From JAKFEW01 sp036675505 (lineage in GTDB: Bacteria > Cyanobacteriota > Sericytochromatia > S15B-MN24 > JAQBPE01), in contig JAKFEW010000105.1 of assembly GCA_036675505.1 (NCBI GenBank), positions 1-64,000 on the forward strand: a stretch of DNA of 64,000 nucleotides, in the 5' to 3' direction. The translations under genes and the position numbers were made by a program. Below the pieces are notes generated by a model, which saw only the letters and a list, made by a program, of their open reading frames with translations, was not told the DNA's origin and made no database searches. Shown piece after piece: positions 8,593 to 16,391 of the stretch (position 1 is the first letter of the stretch; each line of letters begins with the position of its first letter).

Positions 8593-9660
8593 ATGCGCCG
8601 CCTCACCGCCATCCTGCTTCCCCTGCTCCTCGCCGGCTGCTGGTCGACCGGCGGCATCGACGCCGTGGCCTGGGAGCCGCCGGCCGCGGGCGCGGCCACG
8701 CCTGAGCGCGGGCTGGAGGCCGCGACGCTCGTCGCGGACGGCTTGCTCGAGATGCCCGAAGACGTGGCGGTCGACCCGGCGGATCCCGCGGGCCCGATCG
8801 TCACGGGCCTGGCGGATGGTCGGATCGTGAAGGTGGTCGAGCGTCACCCGGGCGAGGCCACGGTCCAGCCCTTCGCCCGCGTACGCGGCATCCCGCTCGG
8901 CATGAAGTTCGGAGCGAATCACACGCTCTACGCCTGCGTCTCAGGCCTCGGCCTGATCGCCGTGGCGCCTGACGGCACGGTGCGCGACCTCGTGACGACC
9001 GTCGACGGCAAGCCGCTCGTTTTCGCGAACGACCTCGACATCGCCGCCGACGGCACGATTTACTTCACGGAATCGTCCACGCGCTTCGACGCCACCGGCG
9101 CCGGGCCGATCCGGGCGATCGCCGAGAACCGCCCCGACGGCCGGCTCCTGGCCTACGATCCCAGGACCGGGGCCACGCGCTCGGTGGCCACCGGCCTGTA
9201 CTTCCCCAACGGCGTCACGCTGACCCACGGCGGCCAGGCCCTGCTGGTCGCCGAGACGTCACGCTACCGCCTCAGCCGCGTCTGGCTCGACGGCCCCAAG
9301 GCGGGCACCACCGAAGTCGTCCCCCACCCCCTCCCCGGCATCCCGGACGGCCTGATGAACGACGGCGCCGGCAACGTCTGGATCGCCCTGGTGCCCCGCG
9401 ACGCCCTCCTTGACACCCTCGCCCCGCACCCGTGGGCGCGCAACCTGGTCGCCGGGCTCCCGGACGGGCTCCTGACGGGGATGGCGGGCGGGAACAGCGT
9501 TGGCGTGGTGGCCTCGCTCGACGAGGACGGGCGCGTGAAGCGGGTGCTGCAGGACAGCACCGGGCGCATGAAGGGCGGGATCGCCAACGTGGCGCCCGTG
9601 GGCCGCAACCTCTACATGGGCACCAAGTGGGGCCGCTGGGTCGCGGTCCTCCCCTTGTGA
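8593..9660 (+). CDS. Strictosidine synthase/SMP-30-like beta-propeller lipoprotein
   Basis: 355 residues with a lipoprotein signal (lipobox LLAGC, Cys at residue 16) and a six-bladed beta-propeller of the strictosidine synthase / SMP-30 / arylesterase superfamily. Telling segments are 'FANDLDIAADGTIYFTES' near residue 140, 'GLYFPNGVTLTHGGQALLVA' near residue 200 and 'GIPDGLMNDGAGNVWIAL' near residue 248, the last two matching the family's conserved blades. Members hydrolyse lactones or esters with a bound divalent metal; the substrate here is unknown. It is probably anchored to a membrane facing the periplasm. It stands alone, divergent from the upstream hypothetical gene and convergent with the GH1 gene. 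Confidence 0.82.
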   Translation: MRRLTAILLPLLLAGCWSTGGIDAVAWEPPAAGAATPERGLEAATLVADGLLEMPEDVAVDPADPAGPIVTGLADGRIVKVVERHPGEATVQPFARVRGIPLGMKFGANHTLYACVSGLGLIAVAPDGTVRDLVTTVDGKPLVFANDLDIAADGTIYFTESSTRFDATGAGPIRAIAENRPDGRLLAYDPRTGATRSVATGLYFPNGVTLTHGGQALLVAETSRYRLSRVWLDGPKAGTTEVVPHPLPGIPDGLMNDGAGNVWIALVPRDALLDTLAPHPWARNLVAGLPDGLLTGMAGGNSVGVVASLDEDGRVKRVLQDSTGRMKGGIANVAPVGRNLYMGTKWGRWVAVLPL

Positions 9661-9701
9661 GCGCGACGCCGGGCCCCGAAGCGCCGCCAGCGCTCCAGGC
9701 A

Positions 9702-9761
9702 GACGCAATTCGGCTGGTGCTGACGCAATTCGACTGGTGCTGACGCGATTCGGCTGATGCT
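9702..9761. repeat. Three tandem 20-bp repeats
   Basis: Three head-to-tail copies of a 20-mer beginning GACGCAATTCGGCTGG, at 9702-9721, 9722-9741 and 9742-9761. Copies 1 and 2 differ by one base, and copy 3 carries two changes from copy 1. They lie in the convergent intergenic region, directly before the structured element. Confidence 0.9.
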
Positions 9762-9790
9762 ATTGTTCGGTTCGAGCGTCGGGTCCACCA

Positions 9791-9902
9791 GGCCGGGGGC
9801 GAGGGGGCCCGTGCAGCGAGCCTTGGGAGTCGGGGTGACCGCGATAGCGGTCAGGGCCCCCGACTAACTCAGCGAGCGGAACGGGTCCCCGACCCCCCGG
9901 CC
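9791..9902. ncRNA. Highly structured 112-nt element, possible RNA or composite terminator
   Basis: The sequence folds on itself along its whole length. 9791-9799 pairs with 9894-9902 (9 bp). 9803-9812 pairs with 9881-9890 (10 bp, one G-U). Two opposed G/A pairs lie between these helices. Inside is a second hairpin in which 9828-9835 pairs with 9858-9865 (8 bp) and 9836-9842 pairs with 9847-9853 (7 bp), closed by a GATA loop. No U-tract follows on either strand and no coding region explains it. It sits between the 3' ends of two convergent genes. It could be a bidirectional terminator, a structured small RNA or a palindromic repeat unit; no known family is recognised. Confidence 0.55.
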
Positions 9903-9998
9903 GTCATCCGAAGGGGGAACCGCGCGAGGCACCTGGCGATTCACAGCTGCCCCCGAACCCACCCGGAGAGGGGAAGGGTGCTTTGCGGGTCCCAGGGG

Positions 9999-11441
9999 CT
10001 AGCTGCGGCGGCCGATGTAGCGGTCGAGGAGCTCGGGGGGGAGGCGGTTGCCCTTCACGATCGCCTCGAACACGTCGGCGCCCGAGGTGCGGAAGCGGCG
10101 CATCGTGGGGTCGCGGCGGTCGATGCCGAACAGGCCGAACTTCGGCTCGAACGAGCCCCACTCGTAGTTGTCGACCAGCGTCCAGTGCATGTAGCCGAGC
10201 ACTGGCACGCCCTCGGCGTGCGCGCGCTTGAGGTGGGCCAGGTGGTTCACGAGGTAGGCCTCGCGGGTCCAGCCGTCCACGCGCGGGTTGTCCGACACGG
10301 TCGGCATGCCGTTCTCCGTCACCATCAGCGGCAGCTTGTAGCGCGCGTGGAGCTTCTTCGCCACCTGGTAGATGCCGTCCGGGTAGATCGGCCAGCGGCC
10401 GTAGTTCGCGATCGTCGAGATCTCGGTGGGCTTCACGGCGTAGAAGTAGTTGAAGGCCGTGTAGTCGCAATAGCGCTTGGCCGCCGGGTCCGGCGACTGG
10501 CCGTTCTTGAGCACGGGCGGCATGAACTGGTCGAGGAAGGTCGTCTCATCGACGTAGAAGCCGCCGCTCACCTTGAGCGCAGGGTCGGCCTCGGGCACAG
10601 GACCCGGCTTGTAGACCGGATCGTTGGGGCGCTGGTGGATCATGATCGGGTTGATGCTGACCTGGGCGTCCTGATCGCTCAGGTGGATCGCGTCGTAGCC
10701 CAGCTTGTGCGCCAGCGACAGGTTGCCCATCACCGCCGAGTAGGCGAACGGGTTGGTCTTGCCGGGCGGCATCTGGCCAGCCAGGTAGCCCACCAGCGCG
10801 TAGGTGTTCGGCTCGTTGATCGTGAGCCACCACTTGATCTTGCTGCCGTACTCGCGCGCCGCCCAGCCGGCGAAGCGCGCGAACTCCTTGGGCATCCGCT
10901 CGGACTCCCAGCCCGTGCGGCCGCGCGGATCGGGCGCGTCGAGCCAGGCCGGGTAGGTGAAGTGCACCACGGTGACGACCGGCTCCATCCCGCGGGCCCG
11001 CACGGCATCGAGCACGTCGTGGTAGTGCTGGATCGCGACGGGATCGAAGACACCGGGCTGAGGCTCGATCTTGGCCCACTCCAGGCTCATGCGGAAGGCC
11101 GTCAGGCCGAGGCCCTTGGCGAGGTCGAGGTCTTCCTCGTAGCGGTTCCAGAAATCGATGGCCTTGCCGATCGGCTGGGCCACCTTGCCGGCGCGCTCCC
11201 AGGCGGCCCAGTTGCTGGTCTTGTCGCCGCCCTCGATCTGGTGGCCGGCGGTCGCCACGCCCCAGAGGAAGCCGGGCTGGAAGGGCTCGGCGGCGCTGGC
11301 GGCGTCGCGCGCCGCGATACCCCCCGCGCGGGCGACCGGCGAAGTCGGCGTCACGCCGCGGGTGCAGCCGGCGAGCAGAGCGGCCAACGCCAGCGCGCAG
11401 GCCGCGGTCCGTTGCGCTTGCTTCCGAAACCCAATCGCCAT
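9999..11441 (-). CDS. GH1 family beta-glucosidase, lipoprotein
   Basis: Glycoside hydrolase family 1 enzyme, 480 residues from the chosen start. The GH1 opening 'GFLWGVATAGHQIEGG' lies near residue 54, the acid/base glutamate is in 'WLTINEPNTYAL' and the nucleophile is in 'LPLMVTENGMPT', followed by 'GYMHWTLVDNYEW'. The N-terminal signal has lipobox ALLAGC (Cys26), so this GH1 enzyme is exported and lipid-anchored, which is unusual because most bacterial GH1 enzymes are cytoplasmic. Three starts are possible (GTG 11456, ATG 11447, ATG 11441); the last gives the best spacing (8 nt) to the GGAGG at 11450-11454. The enzyme probably trims beta-linked di- or oligosaccharides at the cell surface or in the periplasm. 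It forms a single transcription unit with no sugar transporter nearby. Confidence 0.92.
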   Translation of the reverse strand: MAIGFRKQAQRTAACALALAALLAGCTRGVTPTSPVARAGGIAARDAASAAEPFQPGFLWGVATAGHQIEGGDKTSNWAAWERAGKVAQPIGKAIDFWNRYEEDLDLAKGLGLTAFRMSLEWAKIEPQPGVFDPVAIQHYHDVLDAVRARGMEPVVTVVHFTYPAWLDAPDPRGRTGWESERMPKEFARFAGWAAREYGSKIKWWLTINEPNTYALVGYLAGQMPPGKTNPFAYSAVMGNLSLAHKLGYDAIHLSDQDAQVSINPIMIHQRPNDPVYKPGPVPEADPALKVSGGFYVDETTFLDQFMPPVLKNGQSPDPAAKRYCDYTAFNYFYAVKPTEISTIANYGRWPIYPDGIYQVAKKLHARYKLPLMVTENGMPTVSDNPRVDGWTREAYLVNHLAHLKRAHAEGVPVLGYMHWTLVDNYEWGSFEPKFGLFGIDRRDPTMRRFRTSGADVFEAIVKGNRLPPELLDRYIGRRS

Positions 11442-11517
11442 GCTCATCGCCTCCACTCCAGGTTTTTATGGCGAAAGATCCGGTGATGCTTGTGTTAAAG
11501 ACCGTTTAAATGCTGAC

Positions 11518-11560
11518 CAAAGTCAGGGGGCGCCTGGCATGCCGCCAGGCGCCCCCCTGA
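11518..11560 (-). terminator. Terminator of the first PG-binding/barrel gene
   Basis: 16-bp stem formed by 11523-11538 and 11544-11560 with one bulged C and a 5-nt loop, followed on the minus strand by CTTTGG. It lies 23 bp past the stop of the leftward gene at 11583. Confidence 0.75.
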
Positions 11561-11582
11561 GAACGGGTTGAGAATTCCGGGC

Positions 11583-12680
11583 CTAGAAGCCGAGGCCGAC
11601 GCCGGCCGCCGGACCCTGCCAGGTCTGCTGGCCGGTGGCGCCGCTGAGGACCATGTAGCGCCAGCCGCCCATGATGCCCACAGGGCCGAGGTGCAGGCCG
11701 AGACCGCCGAAGCCGTCCGCGGTCCAGCCGGTGGCCTGGCCCGACATGCCGAGGCCGCCGAGGCCGTAGCCGCCGAGGCCGAGCAGGTTCAGGGTGATCG
11801 TGTCGCCGATCACCGGCAGGCGCAGGCCGGCGTTGACCGTCGCATAGTTCTGCATCGCGCCCGTGGTGGGAGCGATACCGCGCCAGCCGAGGCCCAGCGA
11901 GCCGTAGCCCTTGGGACCACGCCACTTGAGCGAGGCATCGTAGAGGTTGGTCGCGGCCGAGCCGGCCGACATCGCGCCGGCGGGAATCATCGTGGCGCCG
12001 CCACCGATGCCCCAGCTGCCGGCCCACAGCGAGCCCAGGCCGATCGGCACAGGGCGCGCGAAGCGGTAGTCGTAGTCGCTGCCGCCGGGCGTCATGGGCA
12101 GCATCCAGTCGCCGCCGAAGAGCTCGATGGTGGTGCGGTAGGGCTCTTCCATCACCTCGGGGGTCGGCTCCATCGTGGGCGCCGGCGTCCAGGGCTCAGG
12201 GGTCGCCATCGGCGTCGGCTCCATCGTGGGCTCCGGCGTGGGCGCGGGCGTCCACATGGGCTCGGGCGTCGCCATCGGCGTGGGCTTCGGCGTGGGCTTC
12301 GGCATGGGCTTGACCTTGGGCTTCGGCTTGCCGACCCAGTGCACCGCGTGGCGGTTCAGGGCGTCCTGCAGGACCTTGACGGCGTAGCTCTTGTCACCAC
12401 GCTTCAAGTCGCGACCGACCTTGAGGCCCAGCAGGCGCTGCGTGCGCGCACCCGCGACGCCATCGACGCGCAGGCCCTTGGCGGCCTGGAAGCGGCGGAC
12501 GGCCCACTCGGTCTGCGACTCGAAGTCGCCGTCGACCCGGATCGGGTAGCACAGCCGGCAGGCGGCCATGTTGTGCGCAGGCGCCATGTGATGCGACTTG
12601 GGCATCGCGAGGGCGGGCGCGGCCGCGGAAAGGCCCGTGGCGAGCGCCACGGCAATCAACGGAAACTTGTGGCGGTTCAT
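11583..12680 (-). CDS. Peptidoglycan-binding domain / PT linker / outer-membrane beta-barrel protein (paralog 1)
   Basis: 365 residues starting at 12680, with AGGAGGAACG just upstream; a longer frame is not used. Order: signal peptide 1-25; peptidoglycan-binding-1-like domain about 45-115 ('YPIRVDGDFESQTEWAVRRF', 'RVDGVAGARTQRLLGL'); Lys-Pro then Pro-Thr-Met-Glu repeat linker about 117-180; then a region of alternating Gly/aromatic strands, about 185-365, ending 'GVGLGF'. A terminal Phe is the typical recognition signal for outer-membrane barrel assembly. The architecture suggests a barrel tied to the cell wall, as OmpA does with a different domain. A paralog lies directly upstream. The two have separate terminators and promoters. 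A -10/-35 pair is visible at 12749-12777. Confidence 0.82.
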   Translation of the reverse strand: MNRHKFPLIAVALATGLSAAAPALAMPKSHHMAPAHNMAACRLCYPIRVDGDFESQTEWAVRRFQAAKGLRVDGVAGARTQRLLGLKVGRDLKRGDKSYAVKVLQDALNRHAVHWVGKPKPKVKPMPKPTPKPTPMATPEPMWTPAPTPEPTMEPTPMATPEPWTPAPTMEPTPEVMEEPYRTTIELFGGDWMLPMTPGGSDYDYRFARPVPIGLGSLWAGSWGIGGGATMIPAGAMSAGSAATNLYDASLKWRGPKGYGSLGLGWRGIAPTTGAMQNYATVNAGLRLPVIGDTITLNLLGLGGYGLGGLGMSGQATGWTADGFGGLGLHLGPVGIMGGWRYMVLSGATGQQTWQGPAAGVGLGF

Positions 12681-12748
12681 CGTTCCTCCTGGATCAACGG
12701 GGCTACGCACATGACGAGAAATCAGCCTGCCCTGGTCAGGGCGCGAAC

Positions 12749-12777
12749 AGCATACCCGACGAGCGAGCGTTTGGCTA
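12749..12777 (-). promoter_or_regulatory. Promoter of PG-binding/barrel paralog 1
   Basis: On the minus strand TAGCCA (12772-12777), a 17-bp spacer and TATGCT (12749-12754). The 11 bp before the -10, CTCGCTCGTCG, resemble the same region of the paralog's promoter. Confidence 0.55.
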
Positions 12778-12783
12778 CACGAA

Positions 12784-12818
12784 GTCCCCCCGGGCGCCAA
12801 AGCGGCGCCCGGGGGGAC
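12784..12818 (-). terminator. Terminator of PG-binding/barrel paralog 2
   Basis: Perfect 15-bp stem between 12784-12798 and 12804-12818 with loop AAAGC, 22 bp beyond the stop of the leftward gene at 12841. Only a short TT follows on the minus strand. Confidence 0.75.
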
Positions 12819-12840
12819 GATCAGCGGATGCGGACGCGGC

Positions 12841-13881
12841 CTAGAACTGCAGGCCGACGGTCGCGTAGGGGGCGTGCGTCCAGACGCTCGGGGTCGCGCC
12901 CAGGAAGCCCTGGAGCCCGAGCACGCGGTAACCGCCCTCGATGCCCACCGGGCCGAGACCCAGCGTCAGGCCCGCCCGGCCGTCGGCCATCCAGCCGGCG
13001 CCGAAGTTCGACGCGCCCAGCGCGTTGAACCGAAGCTTGAGCACGTCGGTGCCGAGCGGCAGGTGGAAGCCATAGCTGGCGGTGCCGAGGTGGGTGCCCT
13101 GGAGGTTGCGGTAACCCACGCCCAGCGTGCTCAGGTCGTGCCCGCAGCGCCACTTGAGCTGGCCGTCGTACATCGGGCCGGCCTTCAGCACCTGGGTGGT
13201 GGTGTTGTAGAGGTCCGGCAGCATCGTGTACTCGCCGGCCAGGCCCCAATCGCCGGCCCACAGGGCGGCACCACCGAACCACTGCGGCTTGGTGAGGGTG
13301 TAGTCGAAGTTGTACTGACCAGCGGTTTTGGCGAACATCCAATCGCCGCCGTACAGCTGGACGGTGGGCCGCCAGGGCGCTTCCACGGCCGGCTCCGCCG
13401 TCGGCTCGGCCGTCGGGGCGGGCGTCCAGGGCGCGGGCGTCGGCGCCAGCGTGGGCTCGGGGGTCGGCATGGGCGTCGGCATCGGCGTGGCCATCGGCGT
13501 CGGCTTGGGCGTCGGCTTCGGCGTCGGCTTCGCGGCCGGCTTGACCCAGATGTGCGTGTGCTGGTTCAACGCCTTCTGCAACGCGCGCACGTCCGCGCCC
13601 ATGGCGCCGGGGCGCAGGGTGCGGGTCGCGGCGAGGCCCAGCGACTTGAGCGTCTCGGGGCCGGCGACGCCGTCGACCTTGATCTCATGCGACTTCTGGT
13701 AATGGCGCACGATTTCGGCCGTCCGCGGGCCGTAGACGCCGTCCACGACGAGGCGCGCGCCAATGGCGGCCTTGCTGGACGCGTGGCCCGCGGCGGTGTG
13801 GTGGTTGGCCAGCGCCGGCAGCCCGAGCGCCAGGCTGGCGGCCAGGCCGAGGGCCAGGGACTTGGTGGGGTGGAAAGGCAT
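12841..13881 (-). CDS. Peptidoglycan-binding domain / PT linker / outer-membrane beta-barrel protein (paralog 2)
   Basis: 346 residues, same architecture as the gene immediately downstream. Signal peptide 1-25 (ends 'GLPALA'); peptidoglycan-binding domain about 38-110 ('LVVDGVYGPRTAEIVRHYQ', 'KVDGVAGPETLKSLGL'); linker about 115-168 built of PTPKPTPK, PTPMATP and PAPTAEP units; barrel-like region about 170-346 ending 'ATVGLQF'. Both proteins share the landmark 'LFGGDWM' / 'LYGGDWM' at the start of the barrel and 'GPVGI.GGYR/WR' near the end. GGAGGAACACGCGGAG precedes the start. Promoter elements are present at 13956-13984. The tandem duplication has diverged in sequence while the layout is kept. 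Confidence 0.82.
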   Translation of the reverse strand: MPFHPTKSLALGLAASLALGLPALANHHTAAGHASSKAAIGARLVVDGVYGPRTAEIVRHYQKSHEIKVDGVAGPETLKSLGLAATRTLRPGAMGADVRALQKALNQHTHIWVKPAAKPTPKPTPKPTPMATPMPTPMPTPEPTLAPTPAPWTPAPTAEPTAEPAVEAPWRPTVQLYGGDWMFAKTAGQYNFDYTLTKPQWFGGAALWAGDWGLAGEYTMLPDLYNTTTQVLKAGPMYDGQLKWRCGHDLSTLGVGYRNLQGTHLGTASYGFHLPLGTDVLKLRFNALGASNFGAGWMADGRAGLTLGLGPVGIEGGYRVLGLQGFLGATPSVWTHAPYATVGLQF

Positions 13882-13955
13882 CTCCGCGTGTTCCTCCTGG
13901 AATAATGAGACTTCGTTCGGTCGTCTGATAGGCGATTCGCCTGATTGGCGCCCTC

Positions 13956-13984
13956 AGCATACCGGACGAGCGCCGGGCGCGCTA
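13956..13984 (-). promoter_or_regulatory. Promoter of PG-binding/barrel paralog 2
   Basis: Minus-strand TAGCGC (13979-13984), 17-bp spacer, TATGCT (13956-13961). It overlaps the forward promoter of the 13995 gene: back-to-back promoters sharing the core TACCGGACGAG read on the plus strand. Confidence 0.5.
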
Positions 13985-13994
13985 TCATGGGCTG
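13983..13994 (+). promoter_or_regulatory. Leaderless-type -10 element
   Basis: TATCAT at 13983-13988 and exactly 6 nt before the ATG at 13995. TACCGG lies 17 bp upstream at 13960-13965. No Shine-Dalgarno. Confidence 0.55.
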
Positions 13995-14471
13995 ATGGCC
14001 CATCCGATCCGCATCTTCTGCCCGGGCCCGACGCCGCCCTCGCCGGCCGCGCTGATGGCCTTCGCCGCCGCGCGTGGCCGAACGCTCGCGTTGTTCGAGG
14101 AATACGGCGAGGACGATCCGGCTTCGCTGGATTGGGACTCGATGGGCTTCGTCTGGCGAGCCGATCGGCCGCCGCTGTTCGTCGAGCTCGAGTGGCTCGA
14201 CGGCCCGGACGCGCGGCTCGTGAAGGCCGAGCTCGCCGAGGCCAGGCGGGCGATCGATGCCCTGCCCGCGGGCCCGGACCGCGAGGAGGCGCGCCTGCGC
14301 CTGCGCGCCACGCGCTTCGTGGCCGGCGTGGCCGTCTCGGGCGAGCGCGTCGAGGAGGCCGACTGGCAGGTCGCCGACGCGCTCGCGGCCTGCTTCGAGC
14401 GCGAGGCGCAGGGCCTCGCATGGATCGTGGGGCGCGGGTTCTTCCTGGACGAGCGCGCGCTGGGCCATTAG
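13995..14471 (+). CDS. Hypothetical protein
   Basis: 158-residue cytoplasmic protein, not recognised. It opens 'MAHPIRIFCPGPTPPSPAAL' and contains 'PPLFVELEWLDGPDA' near residue 58 followed by a helix-rich acidic part, ending 'GLAWIVGRGFFLDERALGH'. There is no signal peptide, membrane span or cysteine motif. It has a leaderless-type start, and the promoter is back-to-back with the barrel-protein promoter, so the two could be co-regulated. High G+C third positions argue for a true gene. It may be a small regulatory or immunity-type protein, but nothing in the sequence shows a function. Confidence 0.7.
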   Translation: MAHPIRIFCPGPTPPSPAALMAFAAARGRTLALFEEYGEDDPASLDWDSMGFVWRADRPPLFVELEWLDGPDARLVKAELAEARRAIDALPAGPDREEARLRLRATRFVAGVAVSGERVEEADWQVADALAACFEREAQGLAWIVGRGFFLDERALGH

Positions 14472-14578
14472 CGCTCCCTATCGAGCAAAGAAGCGTGCGT
14501 TCTGGGTATGGTGAACGCACCGGGTGCGCTGGCCGCGTCCGCGGGGAAGGGCTGCAAGCAGGAAGACGGGAAGAGCCA

Positions 14579-16282
14579 ATGAGAACGCGTAAACGCACCA
14601 TGTCGGCCGTCGCCGCGATCGCGACGACCTGGACGCTCGCGGGTTGCATCACCCTCGCCCCCACGGTCGTGCCGACCGCCAGCAAGAGCGCCGCGCCCAC
14701 GCTGCCTGGCAAGACCGAGCCTGCGGCGAAGAAGAAGCCCGATCCGGCGGTCAAGCCGAAGAGCGGCGACGCGAGCACGCTCGACAAGCTGAAGGCCCAA
14801 GGGCGCGTGCAGGTCTCCTTCAAGGGCCTCGGCGGCAAGGCGCGCCGCACGCTCAAGCAGACGACCGAGGACATCGATCGGGTGGAGGTCACGCTCGAGA
14901 GCGGTGGCGGCTTCACGAGCACGCAGACGCTCACGCGCGCCCAGATGATGGGCCCGATCGCCTCGCTCTTCTACGACCAGGTGCCGATCGGCCAGGCTGC
15001 GCTGCGCGTCAAGGCGTTCGACGTCGCCGGCAACGCGATCGGCGGCGGCGACGAGCCCTTCGAGGTGGTCGGCGGCAAGACCACCGAGGTCGGCATGTCC
15101 GTGAAGCTCGGCGCCACCGGCGGCGTCGGCGCGACGATCGCCTTCGAGGACGCCGAGGTCGAGGACTCGAACATCACGGGCTACTGGTACGTCGGCGGCG
15201 ACGGCCCGCCGCCCGAGTACCCGGTGATCGGTTGCGGCGACGGCTACGTCTGGTACGTCACCCAATTCGGCGACAGCGTGCGCGCGAGCTCGAGCGGCTA
15301 CAACGACGTGAACGCGGCGGACCACCCCGGCCTGTGGTGGAGCGAAGAGGCCTACGGCACGGTCCACGACGGCGTGATCGAATTGCACGGCCGCACCACC
15401 TACACCGACGACTACGGCAACGCCAGCGCGGCGCCCGAAGAGGCCGAATACACGCTCAAGTTCGACGCGGACCGCTGGCAGATGGTCGGCACGCGCAACG
15501 GCCGGCCGGGTTGGGCCACGCCGTACTACTTCGACCCGAACTGCAACGGCGCGACGCCCGGGCCCTTCCCCTATTATCCGGCGACGCCCGCCCCCTACCC
15601 CACCGGCAGCGGGGCCCCCCAGCCCTACCCGTCGGGCGGCTGGAACAACCCGCGCATCACGGTCGAGGGCACGCTGTACGACCACAACGGCGATCCGGTC
15701 GGCGGCGCCACTGTGTACGTCGACAGCTACGACAGCAACCAGGCTTTCAGCGCCGTGGCCACCACCGACCCCGACGGGCACTACAGCATCTCGGGCGTGC
15801 CGACCGGCGTCGAGCTCGAGTTCTACGGCGAGACCGACGACGAGACGGCCGAGGCCTGGCAGGTCTTCTATGGCTTCGAGCCTGTCGAACACTACGACTT
15901 CTGGCTGAACGAAGACAACGACGAAGACGAAGACGAAGAAGAAGACGAGGACGAGGACGAAGACGAAGACTGCGTCAAGCGGACCTGGCCCACGACAGGG
16001 CCGGACGGCAAGACGTTCATGTTCGCCACCTGCGAGCCGCGGCCGAGTTGCCTGCCGACCTACTACCCGACCGTCGGCCCCAACGGCACGACCCTCATGG
16101 TGCAGGATTGCGTGACGCCGTACACGCCCGCCCCCTGGGGCTCGCCGCCGCCGAGCTGGTCGCCGGCCGGTTCGCCGCCGCCCACGTGGTACCCCACCAC
16201 GCCACCGCCCAGTTACTTCCCCTCGTATGTGCCCTCGTACTACCCCTCGGCGACGCCCACGCCCGGCCCGAACGGCTTCTAG
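14579..16282 (+). CDS. Lipoprotein with carboxypeptidase-regulatory-like domain and polyacidic tract
   Basis: 567 residues. Start at 14579 chosen because the lipoprotein signal (lipobox TLAGC, Cys23) begins there and GGAAGACGGGAAG precedes it; the upstream open frame is not used. After a Lys/Pro-rich spacer (30-65) comes a beta domain with 'DIDRVEVTLESGGGFTSTQT', then an extended region with many Tyr/Trp. A CarboxypepD_reg-like fold lies at about 360-425 ('VEGTLYDHNGDPVGGATVYV', 'DPDGHYSISGVPTG'). An uninterrupted Asp/Glu tract follows at about 440-463, then a Pro-rich tail. The acidic run could bind calcium or another cation. A GGGTATGGT -10-like element lies at 14504-14512. The gene ends in a strong terminator. 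Likely an exported surface protein of unknown role. Confidence 0.75.
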   Translation: MRTRKRTMSAVAAIATTWTLAGCITLAPTVVPTASKSAAPTLPGKTEPAAKKKPDPAVKPKSGDASTLDKLKAQGRVQVSFKGLGGKARRTLKQTTEDIDRVEVTLESGGGFTSTQTLTRAQMMGPIASLFYDQVPIGQAALRVKAFDVAGNAIGGGDEPFEVVGGKTTEVGMSVKLGATGGVGATIAFEDAEVEDSNITGYWYVGGDGPPPEYPVIGCGDGYVWYVTQFGDSVRASSSGYNDVNAADHPGLWWSEEAYGTVHDGVIELHGRTTYTDDYGNASAAPEEAEYTLKFDADRWQMVGTRNGRPGWATPYYFDPNCNGATPGPFPYYPATPAPYPTGSGAPQPYPSGGWNNPRITVEGTLYDHNGDPVGGATVYVDSYDSNQAFSAVATTDPDGHYSISGVPTGVELEFYGETDDETAEAWQVFYGFEPVEHYDFWLNEDNDEDEDEEEDEDEDEDEDCVKRTWPTTGPDGKTFMFATCEPRPSCLPTYYPTVGPNGTTLMVQDCVTPYTPAPWGSPPPSWSPAGSPPPTWYPTTPPPSYFPSYVPSYYPSATPTPGPNGF

Positions 16283-16297
16283 CCGCCCGCCCGGCAC

Positions 16298-16325
16298 CCC
16301 CCGACGCGTGCGCGTCGGGGGTTTT
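16298..16325 (+). terminator. Rho-independent terminator
   Basis: CCCCCGACGCG (16298-16308), 2-nt apparent loop, CGCGTCGGGGG (16311-16321), then TTTT. Sits 15 bp past the lipoprotein stop. Confidence 0.9.
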
Positions 16326-16343
16326 CACGGCGGGTATGGTTAT

Positions 16344-16367
16344 GATAGAGTAAAGAATCGATAGAGT
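16344..16367. repeat. Two GATAGAGT direct repeats upstream of an EF-hand lipoprotein
   Basis: GATAGAGT at 16344-16351 and again at 16360-16367, 16 bp apart, in an AT-rich leader. Placement upstream of the 16392 start suggests an operator or part of the promoter; a TATGAT at 16341-16346 overlaps the first copy. Confidence 0.45.
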
Positions 16368-16391
16368 TTCATTTAAACCGAGGGTCTTTGG

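Noticed and set aside
9770..9790. GGTTCGAGC resembling a tRNA T-arm
   Set aside because: No acceptor stem, anticodon arm or 3' pairing around it; no tRNA or rRNA gene is seen anywhere in the window.
12178..12320. Short repeats that might be taken for a CRISPR or minisatellite
   Set aside because: They encode the Pro/Thr/Met/Glu linker in frame; spacing is irregular and no spacers or cas genes occur. The same holds for 13380-13530.
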